Assembly (NCBI RefSeq): GCF_000420725.1
Contig: NZ_ATVM01000014.1
Location: 1-64,000 of the forward strand
Length of the DNA stretch: 64,000 nucleotides
Reading direction: 5' to 3'
Source: Marinococcus halotolerans DSM 16375
Lineage (GTDB): Bacteria > Bacillota > Bacilli > Bacillales > Marinococcaceae
Shown: positions 42,577 through 51,774 of the stretch, piece by piece
Layout: the number at the start of each line of letters is the position of its first letter
Position numbering within the stretch: the stretch's first letter is position 1
The notes under the pieces: generated by a model
What the model was told of the DNA's origin: nothing
The model's database searches: none
What the model saw: only the letters and a program-made list of their open reading frames with translations
Position numbers and translations under genes: made by a program

Positions 42577-44196
42577 GTGAACATAGGAGAAACGCTGCAG
42601 CGCCCGGTTTGGAAGGATGCAAAACTGCTTGCGGGAAAAGACGGAGAGATCCGTGAAATCCGGCAGGTGAATATGATGGACGCACCGGATATTGTTGATT
42701 ATCTGCAGGAGGACGACCTGCTGGTGACGACCGGATACCATTACAAAGACCGCCCTGAGGAATTAAGCGTGCTCATCGAGCGGATGGACGCCGTAGGGTG
42801 CGCCGGCATTGGACTTAAAATCGATCGTTTTCTGCAGAAGCTGCCGGAGAGCGTCATCGAAAAAGCGGACGAGCTGCAGTTTCCTATTATTGCTCTGCCG
42901 GAGGACATTGGTCTTGGAGCGATGGTTAATGATATGCTCAATGACATGCTTTCGGTGCGGACAAGAGAGCTGCGTGAAGCGTTAAACGTCCACCAGCGGC
43001 TGACCGATTATGTTATGCACGGTAAAGGCCTGACGGCGCTGCTTGAGGAAGTATGCGACTATATCGGCTTTCCGGTTCTGCTGCTCGATGCATATGACCG
43101 TCCGATCTATGCAGGCGAAGGAATGGAATCGGCGCAGGCGGTGATCGAGGCGCACCGGCGGGCGAAACGGGATCTGTTTTTAGCCGGCAGCACCTACAGC
43201 AGCTTCTGCGTGTGGGAAACAGCGCAGACGTACACACTGTTCCCGGTACGGACACACGAAACACGCAGCGGCTGTCTGGTGATTGGCGGCGAAATTCCCA
43301 TTTATGACAACGGGCTTGTGCTTATCATTGACCAGGCTGTAAATGTGATCGGATTCGAACGCATGAAACAGAGTGCCATCGCTCAGTATGAACGAAGAGC
43401 CCGCGATGAATTTTTTCAAAATTTCATTAATGAAGGCTATTCATCCGATGAAGAAGCACGAAACCGCGCGGAGGAGATGGGGCTGCCAAACAACCGGAAT
43501 TACGGCTGCGCAGTCGGCATGCTTGACCCCGAGCCAAGGCTTCCGGTCACCTATACCCAGCAGCAGCGGGAAATGGACCACATGTATGAATACATTGAAG
43601 GCGAATTGGACAAATGGCGAACGCCGGCATGGTTTTTCAAAAAAGAGCGGCAGTGTATTATTTTATGGGAGGTGGAACAGCTGCAGGGAGAAGCAGATGA
43701 AGCTTTGGTAGAAGCGCTGCGGCAGCTGCAGGAAGGGATTCAGCTGTTTTTTGACCGCTCGATATCCTTTGGCATCGGAAACACGGCGCGGTCGTTTCTT
43801 GATACACCGGCGTCCTATAAAGAGGCGGAAAACACCTTGTACAACAGCCAGCTCACCGGCGAACGCGGATTTATCCGCACCTATTATACAAAGGATATTG
43901 CCCAGCTTCTCCGGCTGCTGCCCACCGAAGAGCTGGCCTCGTTCAGCCACTCGGTGCTGCAGGAACTAACAGAGGGAAGCCAGGAGGATCAAGGGCTTGT
44001 GCAGACGTTATCTGTCTATCTCGAGTCGCACTGCCACGTGGCTGATACGGCAAAACGGCTATACATTCACCGTAATACAGTGCTCTACCGCCTGGAAAAA
44101 TGCGAGGAGCGCTTAGGGGTTTCCCTGAAAAACCCCGAAACGACGATGCGGCTGCGCCTGGCGCTGCGGGTGCAGAACGTTCTTTCCTCGGAATGA
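42577..44196 (+). CDS. pucR: PucR-family regulator of purine catabolism
   Basis: Regulator of 539 residues. An N-terminal PucR domain (about 1-120, with the LLVTTGYHYKD motif), a central CdaR GGDEF-like domain and a C-terminal helix-turn-helix with LYIHRNTVLYRLEK are present. It starts with a GTG at 42577: AAGGAGG lies 8 bases upstream, and earlier frames would include it. It precedes the urate genes on the same strand and likely activates them with allantoin or a later intermediate. No copy of the Bacillus PucR box (WWWCNTTGGTTAA) was spotted upstream of the permease gene. Confidence 0.9.
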   Translation: MNIGETLQRPVWKDAKLLAGKDGEIREIRQVNMMDAPDIVDYLQEDDLLVTTGYHYKDRPEELSVLIERMDAVGCAGIGLKIDRFLQKLPESVIEKADELQFPIIALPEDIGLGAMVNDMLNDMLSVRTRELREALNVHQRLTDYVMHGKGLTALLEEVCDYIGFPVLLLDAYDRPIYAGEGMESAQAVIEAHRRAKRDLFLAGSTYSSFCVWETAQTYTLFPVRTHETRSGCLVIGGEIPIYDNGLVLIIDQAVNVIGFERMKQSAIAQYERRARDEFFQNFINEGYSSDEEARNRAEEMGLPNNRNYGCAVGMLDPEPRLPVTYTQQQREMDHMYEYIEGELDKWRTPAWFFKKERQCIILWEVEQLQGEADEALVEALRQLQEGIQLFFDRSISFGIGNTARSFLDTPASYKEAENTLYNSQLTGERGFIRTYYTKDIAQLLRLLPTEELASFSHSVLQELTEGSQEDQGLVQTLSVYLESHCHVADTAKRLYIHRNTVLYRLEKCEERLGVSLKNPETTMRLRLALRVQNVLSSE

Positions 44197-44353
44197 TGTA
44201 AGATAATCTGCGCAGATCCCTTCGTTTTCTTAATGATTATAGATAAAGCATCTAAAATATTTTGATAATTTTATGTAAAATGTCTAATGAAACGAGTCCA
44301 GGCCTCCTATAAGATGAATAGTAAGGTAATAATAAAAGGAGGAACACCTAATT

Positions 44354-45664
44354 ATGGCTAACGGAACCAACGGGCTTCGGACTTTTTCATTGGGACTTCA
44401 GCATGTGCTTGCAATGTACGCCGGAGCGATACTCGTTCCGCTTATCGTAGGACGCGCATTGGAGCTTTCAGCAGAACAGCTGGCATACTTAGTGGCAATT
44501 GACCTGCTTTCCTGCGGTGTGGCAACTCTGCTGCAGCTGTGGAGAGGAAAACATATCGGCATCGGGCTGCCTGTCATGCTCGGCGTATCATTTGTAGCAG
44601 TGACACCGATGATCAGCATCGGCACTAATTACGGCGTGACAGCTATTTACGGATCGATTCTTGCGGCCGGGCTGTTTGTCGTTATCTTCGCCAGATTTTT
44701 TGGAAAATTACAAAAGCTGTTTCCGCCGATCGTGCGCGGCACAGTTGTAACGATTATCGGGCTTTCACTGATTCCTACCGGGATTAAAAACATGGCCGGC
44801 GGAGAAGGAAGCGAAAACTTCGGCTCTCTTTTTAACCTGCTTTTATCTGTCAGTGTACTCGCCGTGATCATTCTTTTCTTCCGGATGTTTACTGGGTTTA
44901 TGCGGTCACTCGCTGTCCTGATCGGTATTGCCGGCGGAACGATAGCCGCAGCAGTCATGGGGCAGGTCTCCTTTGGAGAGGTGATGGAGGCCTCGTGGTT
45001 CCATTTTCCTCAGCCGTTGTATTTCGGCATGCCGACATTTGAATTAGGGCCGATTATCACGATGATTATTGTGTGCAGCGTGATCGTTGTTGAAACGACC
45101 GGTGCTTACTACGCAGTTGCCCGTATTACGGATCGTGAGCTGAACGAAGACGATCTGGTCCGGGGCTACCGCTCCGAAGGGCTCGCAGTCATTATCGGCG
45201 GCTTGTTCAACGCTTTCCCCTACAGTACGTTTGCACAGAATGTAGGTCTGCTCGAGCTTTCAAAAGTAAAAACGAGAAACGTTATTTTCTCAGCCGCAAT
45301 GACCCTGATCGTCCTGGGGCTGATTCCAAAGGTTGCTGCCCTGGTTGTCATTATTCCAACACCGGTGCTTGGCGGGGCAACGGTCGTCATGTTTGGAATG
45401 GTCGTCGTTGCAGGTCTGCAGATGCTCCGCGACGTCGATTTTAATGAACAGTCGAACCAGCTGGTGGTGGCGTGTTCTGTGTCGCTTGCACTCGGTGCCA
45501 CAGTAGTACCGGAGCTGTTTTCAAGCCTTCCGGAAGGGCTCGCCATCATCTTCGGGGATGGCATCATCACTGGTAGTTTAGCCGCAATTTTCATTAATCT
45601 CCTATTTAATGCACGGTGGAAGGGGGAACATGTATATAATGAAGAAAAACAAAGTAAAGCCTGA
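44354..45664 (+). CDS. NCS2-family purine (urate/xanthine) permease
   Basis: Nucleobase:cation symporter-2 of 436 residues with about 12-14 transmembrane segments. Marks are GLQHVLAMYAG near the start, the TM3 loop GIGLPVMLGVSFVA, and the signature region VVIVPTPVLGG with VVETTGAYYAVARIT. It most resembles the PucJ/PucK urate permeases; context (next to pucL and pucM) makes urate the best guess. AAAAGGAGG precedes the ATG. First gene of the catabolic run. Confidence 0.88.
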   Translation: MANGTNGLRTFSLGLQHVLAMYAGAILVPLIVGRALELSAEQLAYLVAIDLLSCGVATLLQLWRGKHIGIGLPVMLGVSFVAVTPMISIGTNYGVTAIYGSILAAGLFVVIFARFFGKLQKLFPPIVRGTVVTIIGLSLIPTGIKNMAGGEGSENFGSLFNLLLSVSVLAVIILFFRMFTGFMRSLAVLIGIAGGTIAAAVMGQVSFGEVMEASWFHFPQPLYFGMPTFELGPIITMIIVCSVIVVETTGAYYAVARITDRELNEDDLVRGYRSEGLAVIIGGLFNAFPYSTFAQNVGLLELSKVKTRNVIFSAAMTLIVLGLIPKVAALVVIIPTPVLGGATVVMFGMVVVAGLQMLRDVDFNEQSNQLVVACSVSLALGATVVPELFSSLPEGLAIIFGDGIITGSLAAIFINLLFNARWKGEHVYNEEKQSKA

Positions 45665-45678
45665 AGGAGGAGTAGTGT

Positions 45679-47256
45679 ATGCTGACCATTGAACAAGTAA
45701 ACCAATTATCCCGCAGGGAATTTATCGACACTTTCGGAGGGGTCTATGAGAATTCTCCGTGGGTGGCCGAAGCAGTCGAGCCGGTGAGACCGATGGAATC
45801 TGTTGAAGATCTGCATCAGCGGATGGCAGGCGTAGTTATGACATCCGGCGAAGAGAACCGGCGTGCACTGATCCAGGCGCACCCTTCTCTTGGAGAAAAC
45901 AAACCGATGAGCGGGGAATCTGCTTCCGAGCAGGAAAGCGCTGGTTTAACAGAGATGGAAGAGGAGCAGCAGGAAGAGCTGCGTATATGGAATGAGCGTT
46001 ATCAGGACAAGTTTGGCATGCCGTTTATTATGGCGGTAAGAGGAAAGACCGCAGAGGATATCCTAGAGGCCATCCAGGTGCGGATGGAACATACCCAGGA
46101 GGAGGAAGAACGTCAGGCTGTACGGGAAATTCACCGAATAGCTCTTCTGCGGCTTGAGGCCATCATTGAAGAGGAGCGGCCGGAAACGATGACTGAATCA
46201 AACGAAAGTGTGGAAACAGGCAGCAGCCCCGCAGCCGGAGAGCAGGAAGCTTCTGCAGCGCTCGCGGCAGAGCCGGCCCGCCTGTCTCAGACAGCGACAA
46301 GGACAAGCAGTAAAAAACGGAGAACGATGAGCTACGGCAAAGGCGATGTATTTGCCTACCGGACGTTTTCCATACCATTTACAGATATCACCCCAATACC
46401 GGAGTCCCCTTATGAAGGCACAAACAACACAATTTTTGGCTTGAATGTGTCCGTTAATATTACCGGCGAGGCCTTTCTGCCGAGCTTTACCGAGGGCGAT
46501 AACAGCATGGTGGTGGCGACGGACTCCATGAAAAACTTTATCCAGCGTCACCTTGGCAGCTATGAGGGGGCGACGGTGGAAGGATTTCTTGCCTATGTCG
46601 GAGAAGCGTTTCTCGAAAAATATGATCACGTTGAAACCGCAGAGGTATACGCTGACCATCTTCCTTTCGAAAAAGTAAATGTAGATAATACGGGATACAA
46701 AAGCGGTGTAGTGTTTAAAAAGTCGCATAATGAAAATCCTGCAGCGATGGTGAAAGTAGGGCGGACCTCGTTTGGGGCTCCGGAGATTATCGAGCAGGAA
46801 AGCTACGTGAAGGACGTCCAGCTCGTTAAAGTAGTCGATAATTCATTTGTCGGTTTTATCCGGGATGAATACACAACGCTTCCCGAGGATTCCAACCGCC
46901 CGTTGTTTATTTATTTGAATATTGGCTGGACCTATGAAGCACCGCATATCGCTTTCGGGCAAAACGGGGAAGGCTACGTAGCCGCTGAACAGGTGAAGGA
47001 TATTGCAGCTGCCGTTTTCCACGAAACACAGACGGCCTCCATCCAGCAGCTGATCTATTATATCGGCCGCCGGGTGCTTGAGCGGTTCGCACAGCTTCAG
47101 GAAGTGTCGTTCGAGTCGCAGAACCATACATGGGATACTGTGGTTGAAGATATTCCAGGAAGTGATGGGAAGGTGTATACAGAACCGCGCCGGCCATACG
47201 GCTTCCAGCGCTTTTCGGTGCACCGGGAAGATCTGGATCATGAAGGAGAAGCATAA
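45679..47256 (+). CDS. pucL: Bifunctional OHCU decarboxylase / urate oxidase
   Basis: Fusion of 525 residues. The N-terminal domain (about 1-165) is 2-oxo-4-hydroxy-4-carboxy-5-ureidoimidazoline decarboxylase, with the catalytic His68 in LIQAHPSLGE. A Ser/Ala/Glu-rich linker (about 165-213) leads to the uricase domain (about 216-520), with its tandem T-folds, TKNF-like SMKNFIQRHL and SQNHTWDTV. Together they catalyse the first and third steps from urate to allantoin. AAGGAGGAG precedes the ATG. Confidence 0.95.
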   Translation: MLTIEQVNQLSRREFIDTFGGVYENSPWVAEAVEPVRPMESVEDLHQRMAGVVMTSGEENRRALIQAHPSLGENKPMSGESASEQESAGLTEMEEEQQEELRIWNERYQDKFGMPFIMAVRGKTAEDILEAIQVRMEHTQEEEERQAVREIHRIALLRLEAIIEEERPETMTESNESVETGSSPAAGEQEASAALAAEPARLSQTATRTSSKKRRTMSYGKGDVFAYRTFSIPFTDITPIPESPYEGTNNTIFGLNVSVNITGEAFLPSFTEGDNSMVVATDSMKNFIQRHLGSYEGATVEGFLAYVGEAFLEKYDHVETAEVYADHLPFEKVNVDNTGYKSGVVFKKSHNENPAAMVKVGRTSFGAPEIIEQESYVKDVQLVKVVDNSFVGFIRDEYTTLPEDSNRPLFIYLNIGWTYEAPHIAFGQNGEGYVAAEQVKDIAAAVFHETQTASIQQLIYYIGRRVLERFAQLQEVSFESQNHTWDTVVEDIPGSDGKVYTEPRRPYGFQRFSVHREDLDHEGEA

Positions 47257-47607
47257 ATGGGACTCACAACACATGTGCTTGATCTGGCTTCGGGCCGCCC
47301 GGGCGAAGGTATAGCTCTGACGCTGTACCGCCTGGATGGCAGCCGGAAAATTAAAGAAGCAGAACGGGTGACCAATGCAGACGGTCGGGTGGATGAACCA
47401 CTGCTGCAGGCAGAGGCCATTCAAACAGCAGCGTACGAGGTGGAATTTCAAACTGGGGAATATCTCCGGCAAAAAGGATGGACGAAGGAGGACCCGCATT
47501 TTCTGGAAACGGTGGCTCTCCGGGTCACGCTTTCAGCGGAGGAAACGTCCTATCACCTTCCGCTGCTGTTATCTCCCTACGGCTATCAAACGTACCGGGG
47601 AAGCTGA
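47257..47607 (+). CDS. pucM: 5-hydroxyisourate hydrolase
   Basis: Transthyretin-like enzyme of 116 residues that hydrolyses 5-hydroxyisourate, the second step between the two PucL activities. The N-terminal TTHVLDLASGRP and the C-terminal signature SPYGYQTYRGS are intact. It starts right after the pucL stop with GAAGGAG inside the pucL end. Confidence 0.96.
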   Translation: MGLTTHVLDLASGRPGEGIALTLYRLDGSRKIKEAERVTNADGRVDEPLLQAEAIQTAAYEVEFQTGEYLRQKGWTKEDPHFLETVALRVTLSAEETSYHLPLLLSPYGYQTYRGS

Positions 47608-47634
47608 TTAAAATGCAGGAAAAGGAGGGGACGT

Positions 47635-48876
47635 ATGGCTGTTCATTCTTCAAACATAATTCAGGATCAAATCGATCAGCTGCTGCAATGGCTTTCGGAC
47701 TTTGGAAAAACAGAAGACGGCGGCGTGACGAGGCTTTTATACGATGAATCGTGGCAGCAGGCACAGGAAGCAGTAAAGGAAAAAATGGAGGCAATGGGTC
47801 TTGAAGCCCGCTATGATGCCGTGGGAAATGTATTTGGACGCTTTGAAGGAACAGAAAAAACGGATAAGGTCATTATGGCAGGCTCCCACATTGACTCTGT
47901 CGTAAACGGTGGCAGGTATGACGGCGCGTACGGAGTAGCTGCTGCCATACTCGCCGTAGAAAGGCTAAAGCAGGCTTACGGCCGGCCGAAGCAGAGCATT
48001 GAAATCGTATCATTCTGTGAGGAGGAAGGAAGTCGTTTTCCAGTCACGTTCTGGGGGTCGGGGCATATTACCGGAAGGCTGTCAGAGGGCGAAACAGAAG
48101 CCCTGAAGGATACAGAGGGTATTTCCATTGGCCAGGCAATGCGGGCATGTGAATTTGAAGCTCCGGCATCGCTTCCGCTCAAGCGTGAAGACATAGACTC
48201 CTTCATTGAGCTTCATGTGGAGCAGGGAGGCACGCTGAAAAAGTCGAATGCTTCTGTGGGAGTAGTGTCAGATATTGTCGGGCAGCGCAGGTACCACATT
48301 ACCGTGGAAGGAGAAAGCAATCACGCCGGAACCACTCCAATGCCGGAACGCAAGGATGCGGTGGTGTTAGCCAGTGAACTGATTACAAATATCACCGCCA
48401 TGGCCAGGCGCAGGGACGAAAGCATGGTGGCCACGGTAGGCAAAATGGAAATTACGCCAAACGTACCGAACGTAATCGCTTCTAAAGTCGTTTTCAGCCT
48501 GGACGTGCGTCACCACAGCAAATCGCTGCTCGAAGAATTTGAGCAGGAGCTTGAAAATTTGTACACCGCGCAGGCTGAAGAGTACGGCATGAACGTTTCT
48601 TCGAATTGCTGGATGGAAGTGGAACCGGTGCCAATGAGCAAAGAGGTATATGAAACGATGTACGAAGCTGCTGAAAGCCTGCATATTCCCTCCCAGCTGA
48701 TGATCAGCGGAGCCGGGCATGACGCGCAGGTCATGGGCAGCTATTATCCTACTGCACTTTTGTTTGTGCCAAGCGAGGCCGGTGTGAGCCACTCGCCGAA
48801 GGAATACACCAAATCCAGTGATTTAGAGCAGGGAGTAAAAGTACTTGAAGAAACACTGTTTCGTTTAGCGTATTAG
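47635..48876 (+). CDS. allC: Allantoate amidohydrolase
   Basis: Zinc/manganese-dependent M20-type amidohydrolase of 413 residues that converts allantoate to ureidoglycine, CO2 and ammonia. Metal ligands are seen in MAGSHIDSV, VSFCEEEGSRF and LHVEQG, and near the C-terminus in SHSPKEYT. Known as PucF or AllC. Follows pucM by 27 bases. Confidence 0.92.
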   Translation: MAVHSSNIIQDQIDQLLQWLSDFGKTEDGGVTRLLYDESWQQAQEAVKEKMEAMGLEARYDAVGNVFGRFEGTEKTDKVIMAGSHIDSVVNGGRYDGAYGVAAAILAVERLKQAYGRPKQSIEIVSFCEEEGSRFPVTFWGSGHITGRLSEGETEALKDTEGISIGQAMRACEFEAPASLPLKREDIDSFIELHVEQGGTLKKSNASVGVVSDIVGQRRYHITVEGESNHAGTTPMPERKDAVVLASELITNITAMARRRDESMVATVGKMEITPNVPNVIASKVVFSLDVRHHSKSLLEEFEQELENLYTAQAEEYGMNVSSNCWMEVEPVPMSKEVYETMYEAAESLHIPSQLMISGAGHDAQVMGSYYPTALLFVPSEAGVSHSPKEYTKSSDLEQGVKVLEETLFRLAY

Positions 48877-48890
48877 AAAGGAGAGTAAAT

Positions 48891-50144
48891 ATGGGCTATC
48901 ACCAGGAAATTCAGCCGCCGCTCCGCACGATCATGACACCGGGCCCGGTGGAGGCGGATCCCCGGGTGCTCCGTGCCATGAGTACCCCGGTAGTCGGACA
49001 GTTTGATCCGGCCTTTACAAATATTATGAATGAAACGATGGAGCTGTTGCGCCGCATCTTTCAAACCGAAAATGAATGGACCTTTCCGGTGGACGGTACT
49101 TCCCGTTCGGGTATTGAAGCAGTGCTTGCGAGTGCGATTCACCCGGGGGACCGGGTGCTCGTGCCTATTTACGGTCGGTTCGGGTATTTATTGACCGAGA
49201 TCGCCGAACGGTACGGCGCAGAGATCCACACGCTCGAAAAGGAATGGGGCACTGTCTTTTCCCCGGAAGAGGTCATAGAGGAAATGGACCGCGTGCAGCC
49301 GGATATCGTTGCGATGGTGCACGGGGAAACGTCGACGGGCTGCATTCAGCCGCTTAAGGAAATCGGGCACGCCTGCCGGGCGCGCGGAATCTACATTGTA
49401 GTGGACGCGGTGGCGACGATCGGCGGAGTGCCGGTCAAAACAGATGAATGGTGTCTCGATGCGGTTATCGGCGGCACACAGAAATGCTTCAGCGTTCCGT
49501 CCGGAATGGCTCCGCTGACGTACAATGACCGCCTCGAGCGCCGCTTTCAGGCACGTAAAAAAGTGGAGCGGGGGATTGCGACAGAGGCAGACAAACAGCC
49601 GGAGGCACCGATGATCCGGAGTAATTACTTTGACCTCAGCCAGCTGCAGGACTACTGGGGCCCGCGCCGTTTGAACCACCACACCGAAGCGACATCGATG
49701 GTTTATGCGCTTCATGAAGGCGCGAGACTGATCGTCAACGAAGGGCTTGAAGCCCGTTTCGCCCGGCACCGCTACCACGAGGAAGCGCTGATGGCCGGTT
49801 TACAGGCAATGGGTCTGTCGCTGTTTGTAGAAGGCGAAACGAAGCTCCCGGTCGTAACCTGCATCAACGTACCGGAGGGCATTGACGCAGATGAAGTCCG
49901 AAAAATGCTCCTCGGGCAGTTTGGAATTGAAATTGCCTCGTCCTTCGGACCGCTGCACGGGAAAATCTGGCGCATCGGCTCCATGGGCTACAGTTGCCGG
50001 AAGGAAAACGTGCTGACCGTACTCGGAGCGCTCGAATCAGTGCTTTTATACGCGGGAGCGCCGGTGAATCCCGGCTCTTCCCAGCAGGCAGCACTGTCCT
50101 TTTACATGCAGGAAAAAGATATAAAAGCAGCGGCTGAAGTATAG
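48891..50144 (+). CDS. pucG: (S)-ureidoglycine-glyoxylate aminotransferase
   Basis: PLP fold-type I aminotransferase of 417 residues. Lys198 in GGTQKCFSVPSG binds PLP, and the N-terminal TPGPVEADPRVLRAM loop is typical of alanine-glyoxylate/PucG enzymes. It transfers the amino group from ureidoglycine to glyoxylate, giving oxalurate and glycine. AAAGGAGAG precedes the ATG; 15 bases after allC. Confidence 0.93.
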   Translation: MGYHQEIQPPLRTIMTPGPVEADPRVLRAMSTPVVGQFDPAFTNIMNETMELLRRIFQTENEWTFPVDGTSRSGIEAVLASAIHPGDRVLVPIYGRFGYLLTEIAERYGAEIHTLEKEWGTVFSPEEVIEEMDRVQPDIVAMVHGETSTGCIQPLKEIGHACRARGIYIVVDAVATIGGVPVKTDEWCLDAVIGGTQKCFSVPSGMAPLTYNDRLERRFQARKKVERGIATEADKQPEAPMIRSNYFDLSQLQDYWGPRRLNHHTEATSMVYALHEGARLIVNEGLEARFARHRYHEEALMAGLQAMGLSLFVEGETKLPVVTCINVPEGIDADEVRKMLLGQFGIEIASSFGPLHGKIWRIGSMGYSCRKENVLTVLGALESVLLYAGAPVNPGSSQQAALSFYMQEKDIKAAAEV

Positions 50145-50159
50145 GAGGACACATAAAGA

Positions 50160-51494
50160 ATGTATGAACTGCTGATTAAAAATGGAACCGTCGTCCGCCC
50201 GGGCGGTACAGAAGTAACCACGGTGGCGGTCACGGACGGAAAAATAGCAGCCCTTGACGTATCTGATGAGACTAAAGCACAAAGCGTAGTAGACGCTGCT
50301 GGCATGCTCGTCATGCCGGGAGCGGTAGACGTTCACGTTCATTTCAGCGAGCCCGGCCGGGACTGGGAAGGCTTTGAAACAGGGGCCCGGATGCTTGCAG
50401 CAGGCGGCATCACTACTTATATGGATATGCCGTTAAACGGTATTCCTTCTACGATCACCACCGAAAATGCAGAAGAAAAAGCGGCGCTCGGCCGGCAGAA
50501 ATCCGTCCTGGACTTTGGGCTTTGGGGCGGTCTCGTGCCCGGAGGGATAGAGCATATCCCGGCTATGGCAGCTCGGGGCATACGTGTGTTTAAAGCCTTT
50601 ATGTCTCCGAGTGGAAATCCGGAGTTTGAACGGGCAGATGATGAAACGCTGTTCCGGGGTATGCAGATAATTGCTGAACACGGAGGATTGCTTGGTCTTC
50701 ATGCAGAAAGCGCGGCGGTAGTGAGTACGCTCAGCCGGCAGCTTGAGGAAGAGGGGCGTACGGAAACGGATGATTATTTAGCCTCCAGGCCGGTGGAAGC
50801 AGAGCTTGAAGCGGTGCAGCGCGCCCTCGTTTTTGCAAAGCAGACAGGCTGTCCGCTGCATTTTGTACATATTAGCTCTGCTGAGGCGGTGCAGGTAATT
50901 CAGCGCGCAAAAGCAGCCGGGCAGGACGTTACGCTTGAAACCTGCGCCCATTATTTAATGTTTGACCACGAAGCGCTGCGAACGCGCGGTGCCGAAGCAA
51001 AATGCGCGCCTCCGTTACGGGAGGCCCCGGTACAGCAGGCGCTTGTGTCCAGATGGAAGCAGGGCGACATAGATATGGTGACCTCCGATCATTCACCGTG
51101 TCCGGAGGAGTGGAAAGACGGCGGACTATGGCAGGCGTGGGGAGGTATTTCGAGTGGTCCATACACGCTGTTGAGTGTACTCGAGCTCACAGCGCAGCAC
51201 GGCCTGCCGTGGGAACAGGCAGCAGCGTGGACTGCGGAGAAGCCGGCGGAGCGTTTTGGCCTGTATCAGAAAGGGAGCCTCGAAGAAGGCAAGGATGCAG
51301 ACCTTGTGCTGGTCGATCTTCATGAAGAAACGGCAGTAACACGTGACACTATGCATATGCGTCACAAGCACAGCCTGTTTGAAGGGCATCGTTTTCCGCA
51401 CCGGATCCATTCGGTCTGGCAGCGGGGCATAGAAATTTATAACGGGAAAACTGATACATTTACAAACAGAAAAGGAAAGTGGCTGCAGGAATAA
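50160..51494 (+). CDS. allB: Allantoinase
   Basis: Amidohydrolase-superfamily hydrolase of 444 residues that opens allantoin to allantoate. Zinc ligands are in VDVHVHFSEPG, KAFMSPSGN (Lys, probably carboxylated), LHAESAAV, HFVHISS and SDHSPC. GGAGG precedes the ATG. Last gene of the puc run (called pucH in Bacillus subtilis). A terminator begins in its final codons. Confidence 0.93.
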   Translation: MYELLIKNGTVVRPGGTEVTTVAVTDGKIAALDVSDETKAQSVVDAAGMLVMPGAVDVHVHFSEPGRDWEGFETGARMLAAGGITTYMDMPLNGIPSTITTENAEEKAALGRQKSVLDFGLWGGLVPGGIEHIPAMAARGIRVFKAFMSPSGNPEFERADDETLFRGMQIIAEHGGLLGLHAESAAVVSTLSRQLEEEGRTETDDYLASRPVEAELEAVQRALVFAKQTGCPLHFVHISSAEAVQVIQRAKAAGQDVTLETCAHYLMFDHEALRTRGAEAKCAPPLREAPVQQALVSRWKQGDIDMVTSDHSPCPEEWKDGGLWQAWGGISSGPYTLLSVLELTAQHGLPWEQAAAWTAEKPAERFGLYQKGSLEEGKDADLVLVDLHEETAVTRDTMHMRHKHSLFEGHRFPHRIHSVWQRGIEIYNGKTDTFTNRKGKWLQE

Positions 51495-51515
51495 TGATCC
51501 GGCAGCCACTTTTTC
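51476..51515 (+). terminator. Terminator of the puc operon
   Basis: AAAGTGGCTGC (51476-51486) pairs perfectly with GCAGCCACTTT (51502-51512), followed by TT. The left arm is inside the allB coding end. Confidence 0.75.
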
Positions 51516-51666
51516 AGCGCAGAAGGCGGTTAATGAATTTACGAGCCGCACGGTTTGCGGAGCGGCGCGCAAGGCGCTTTCCGAGGGAGCCATTTTTGGC
51601 TGCCTTTACATCACCGGAAGCACGGTTTGCTTTTAAAATCGTACGTGCGAGCTTTTGAAAAGCCAT
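51514..51666 (-). CDS. Very small basic protein (50 residues)
   Basis: A short frame with strong support: AAAGGAG 7 bases before the ATG and a promoter upstream. The product is 50 residues, starts MAFQKLARTILKANR, has no acidic residues except one Asp, and is packed with Arg, Lys and Ala. The second half (KRLARRSANRAARKF) looks like an amphipathic basic helix. It may bind nucleic acid, ribosome or acidic membrane lipids. Similar short unnamed proteins are remembered from Bacillaceae. No function is known. It lies convergent with allB, and ends inside that gene's terminator. Confidence 0.75.
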   Translation of the reverse strand: MAFQKLARTILKANRASGDVKAAKNGSLGKRLARRSANRAARKFINRLLR

Positions 51667-51695
51667 CTGAACACTCCTTTCCGTGAAACAATCTT

Positions 51696-51723
51696 TGTAT
51701 AGTATATATCCTTATTTGTACAA
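51696..51723 (-). promoter_or_regulatory. Promoter of the small basic protein gene
   Basis: On the minus strand TTGTAC (51718-51723) is the -35 and TATACA (51696-51701) the -10, with a 16-base spacer. It overlaps the T run of the iolB terminator. Confidence 0.6.
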
Positions 51724-51756
51724 AAATAAGCCTCCAAATGAATATTCATTTGGAGG
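51722..51756 (-). terminator. Terminator of iolG-iolB
   Basis: A perfect 26-base palindrome (51731-51756, arms CCTCCAAATGAAT) just after the iolB stop, with T-rich sequence behind it on the minus strand. Confidence 0.85.
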
Positions 51757-51774
51757 TCTGGAAGCGGAAAAGAT

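Noticed and set aside
44197-44353. Purine riboswitch or PucR box before the permease gene
   Set aside because: No purine aptamer core and no WWWCNTTGGTTAA match could be found by eye.
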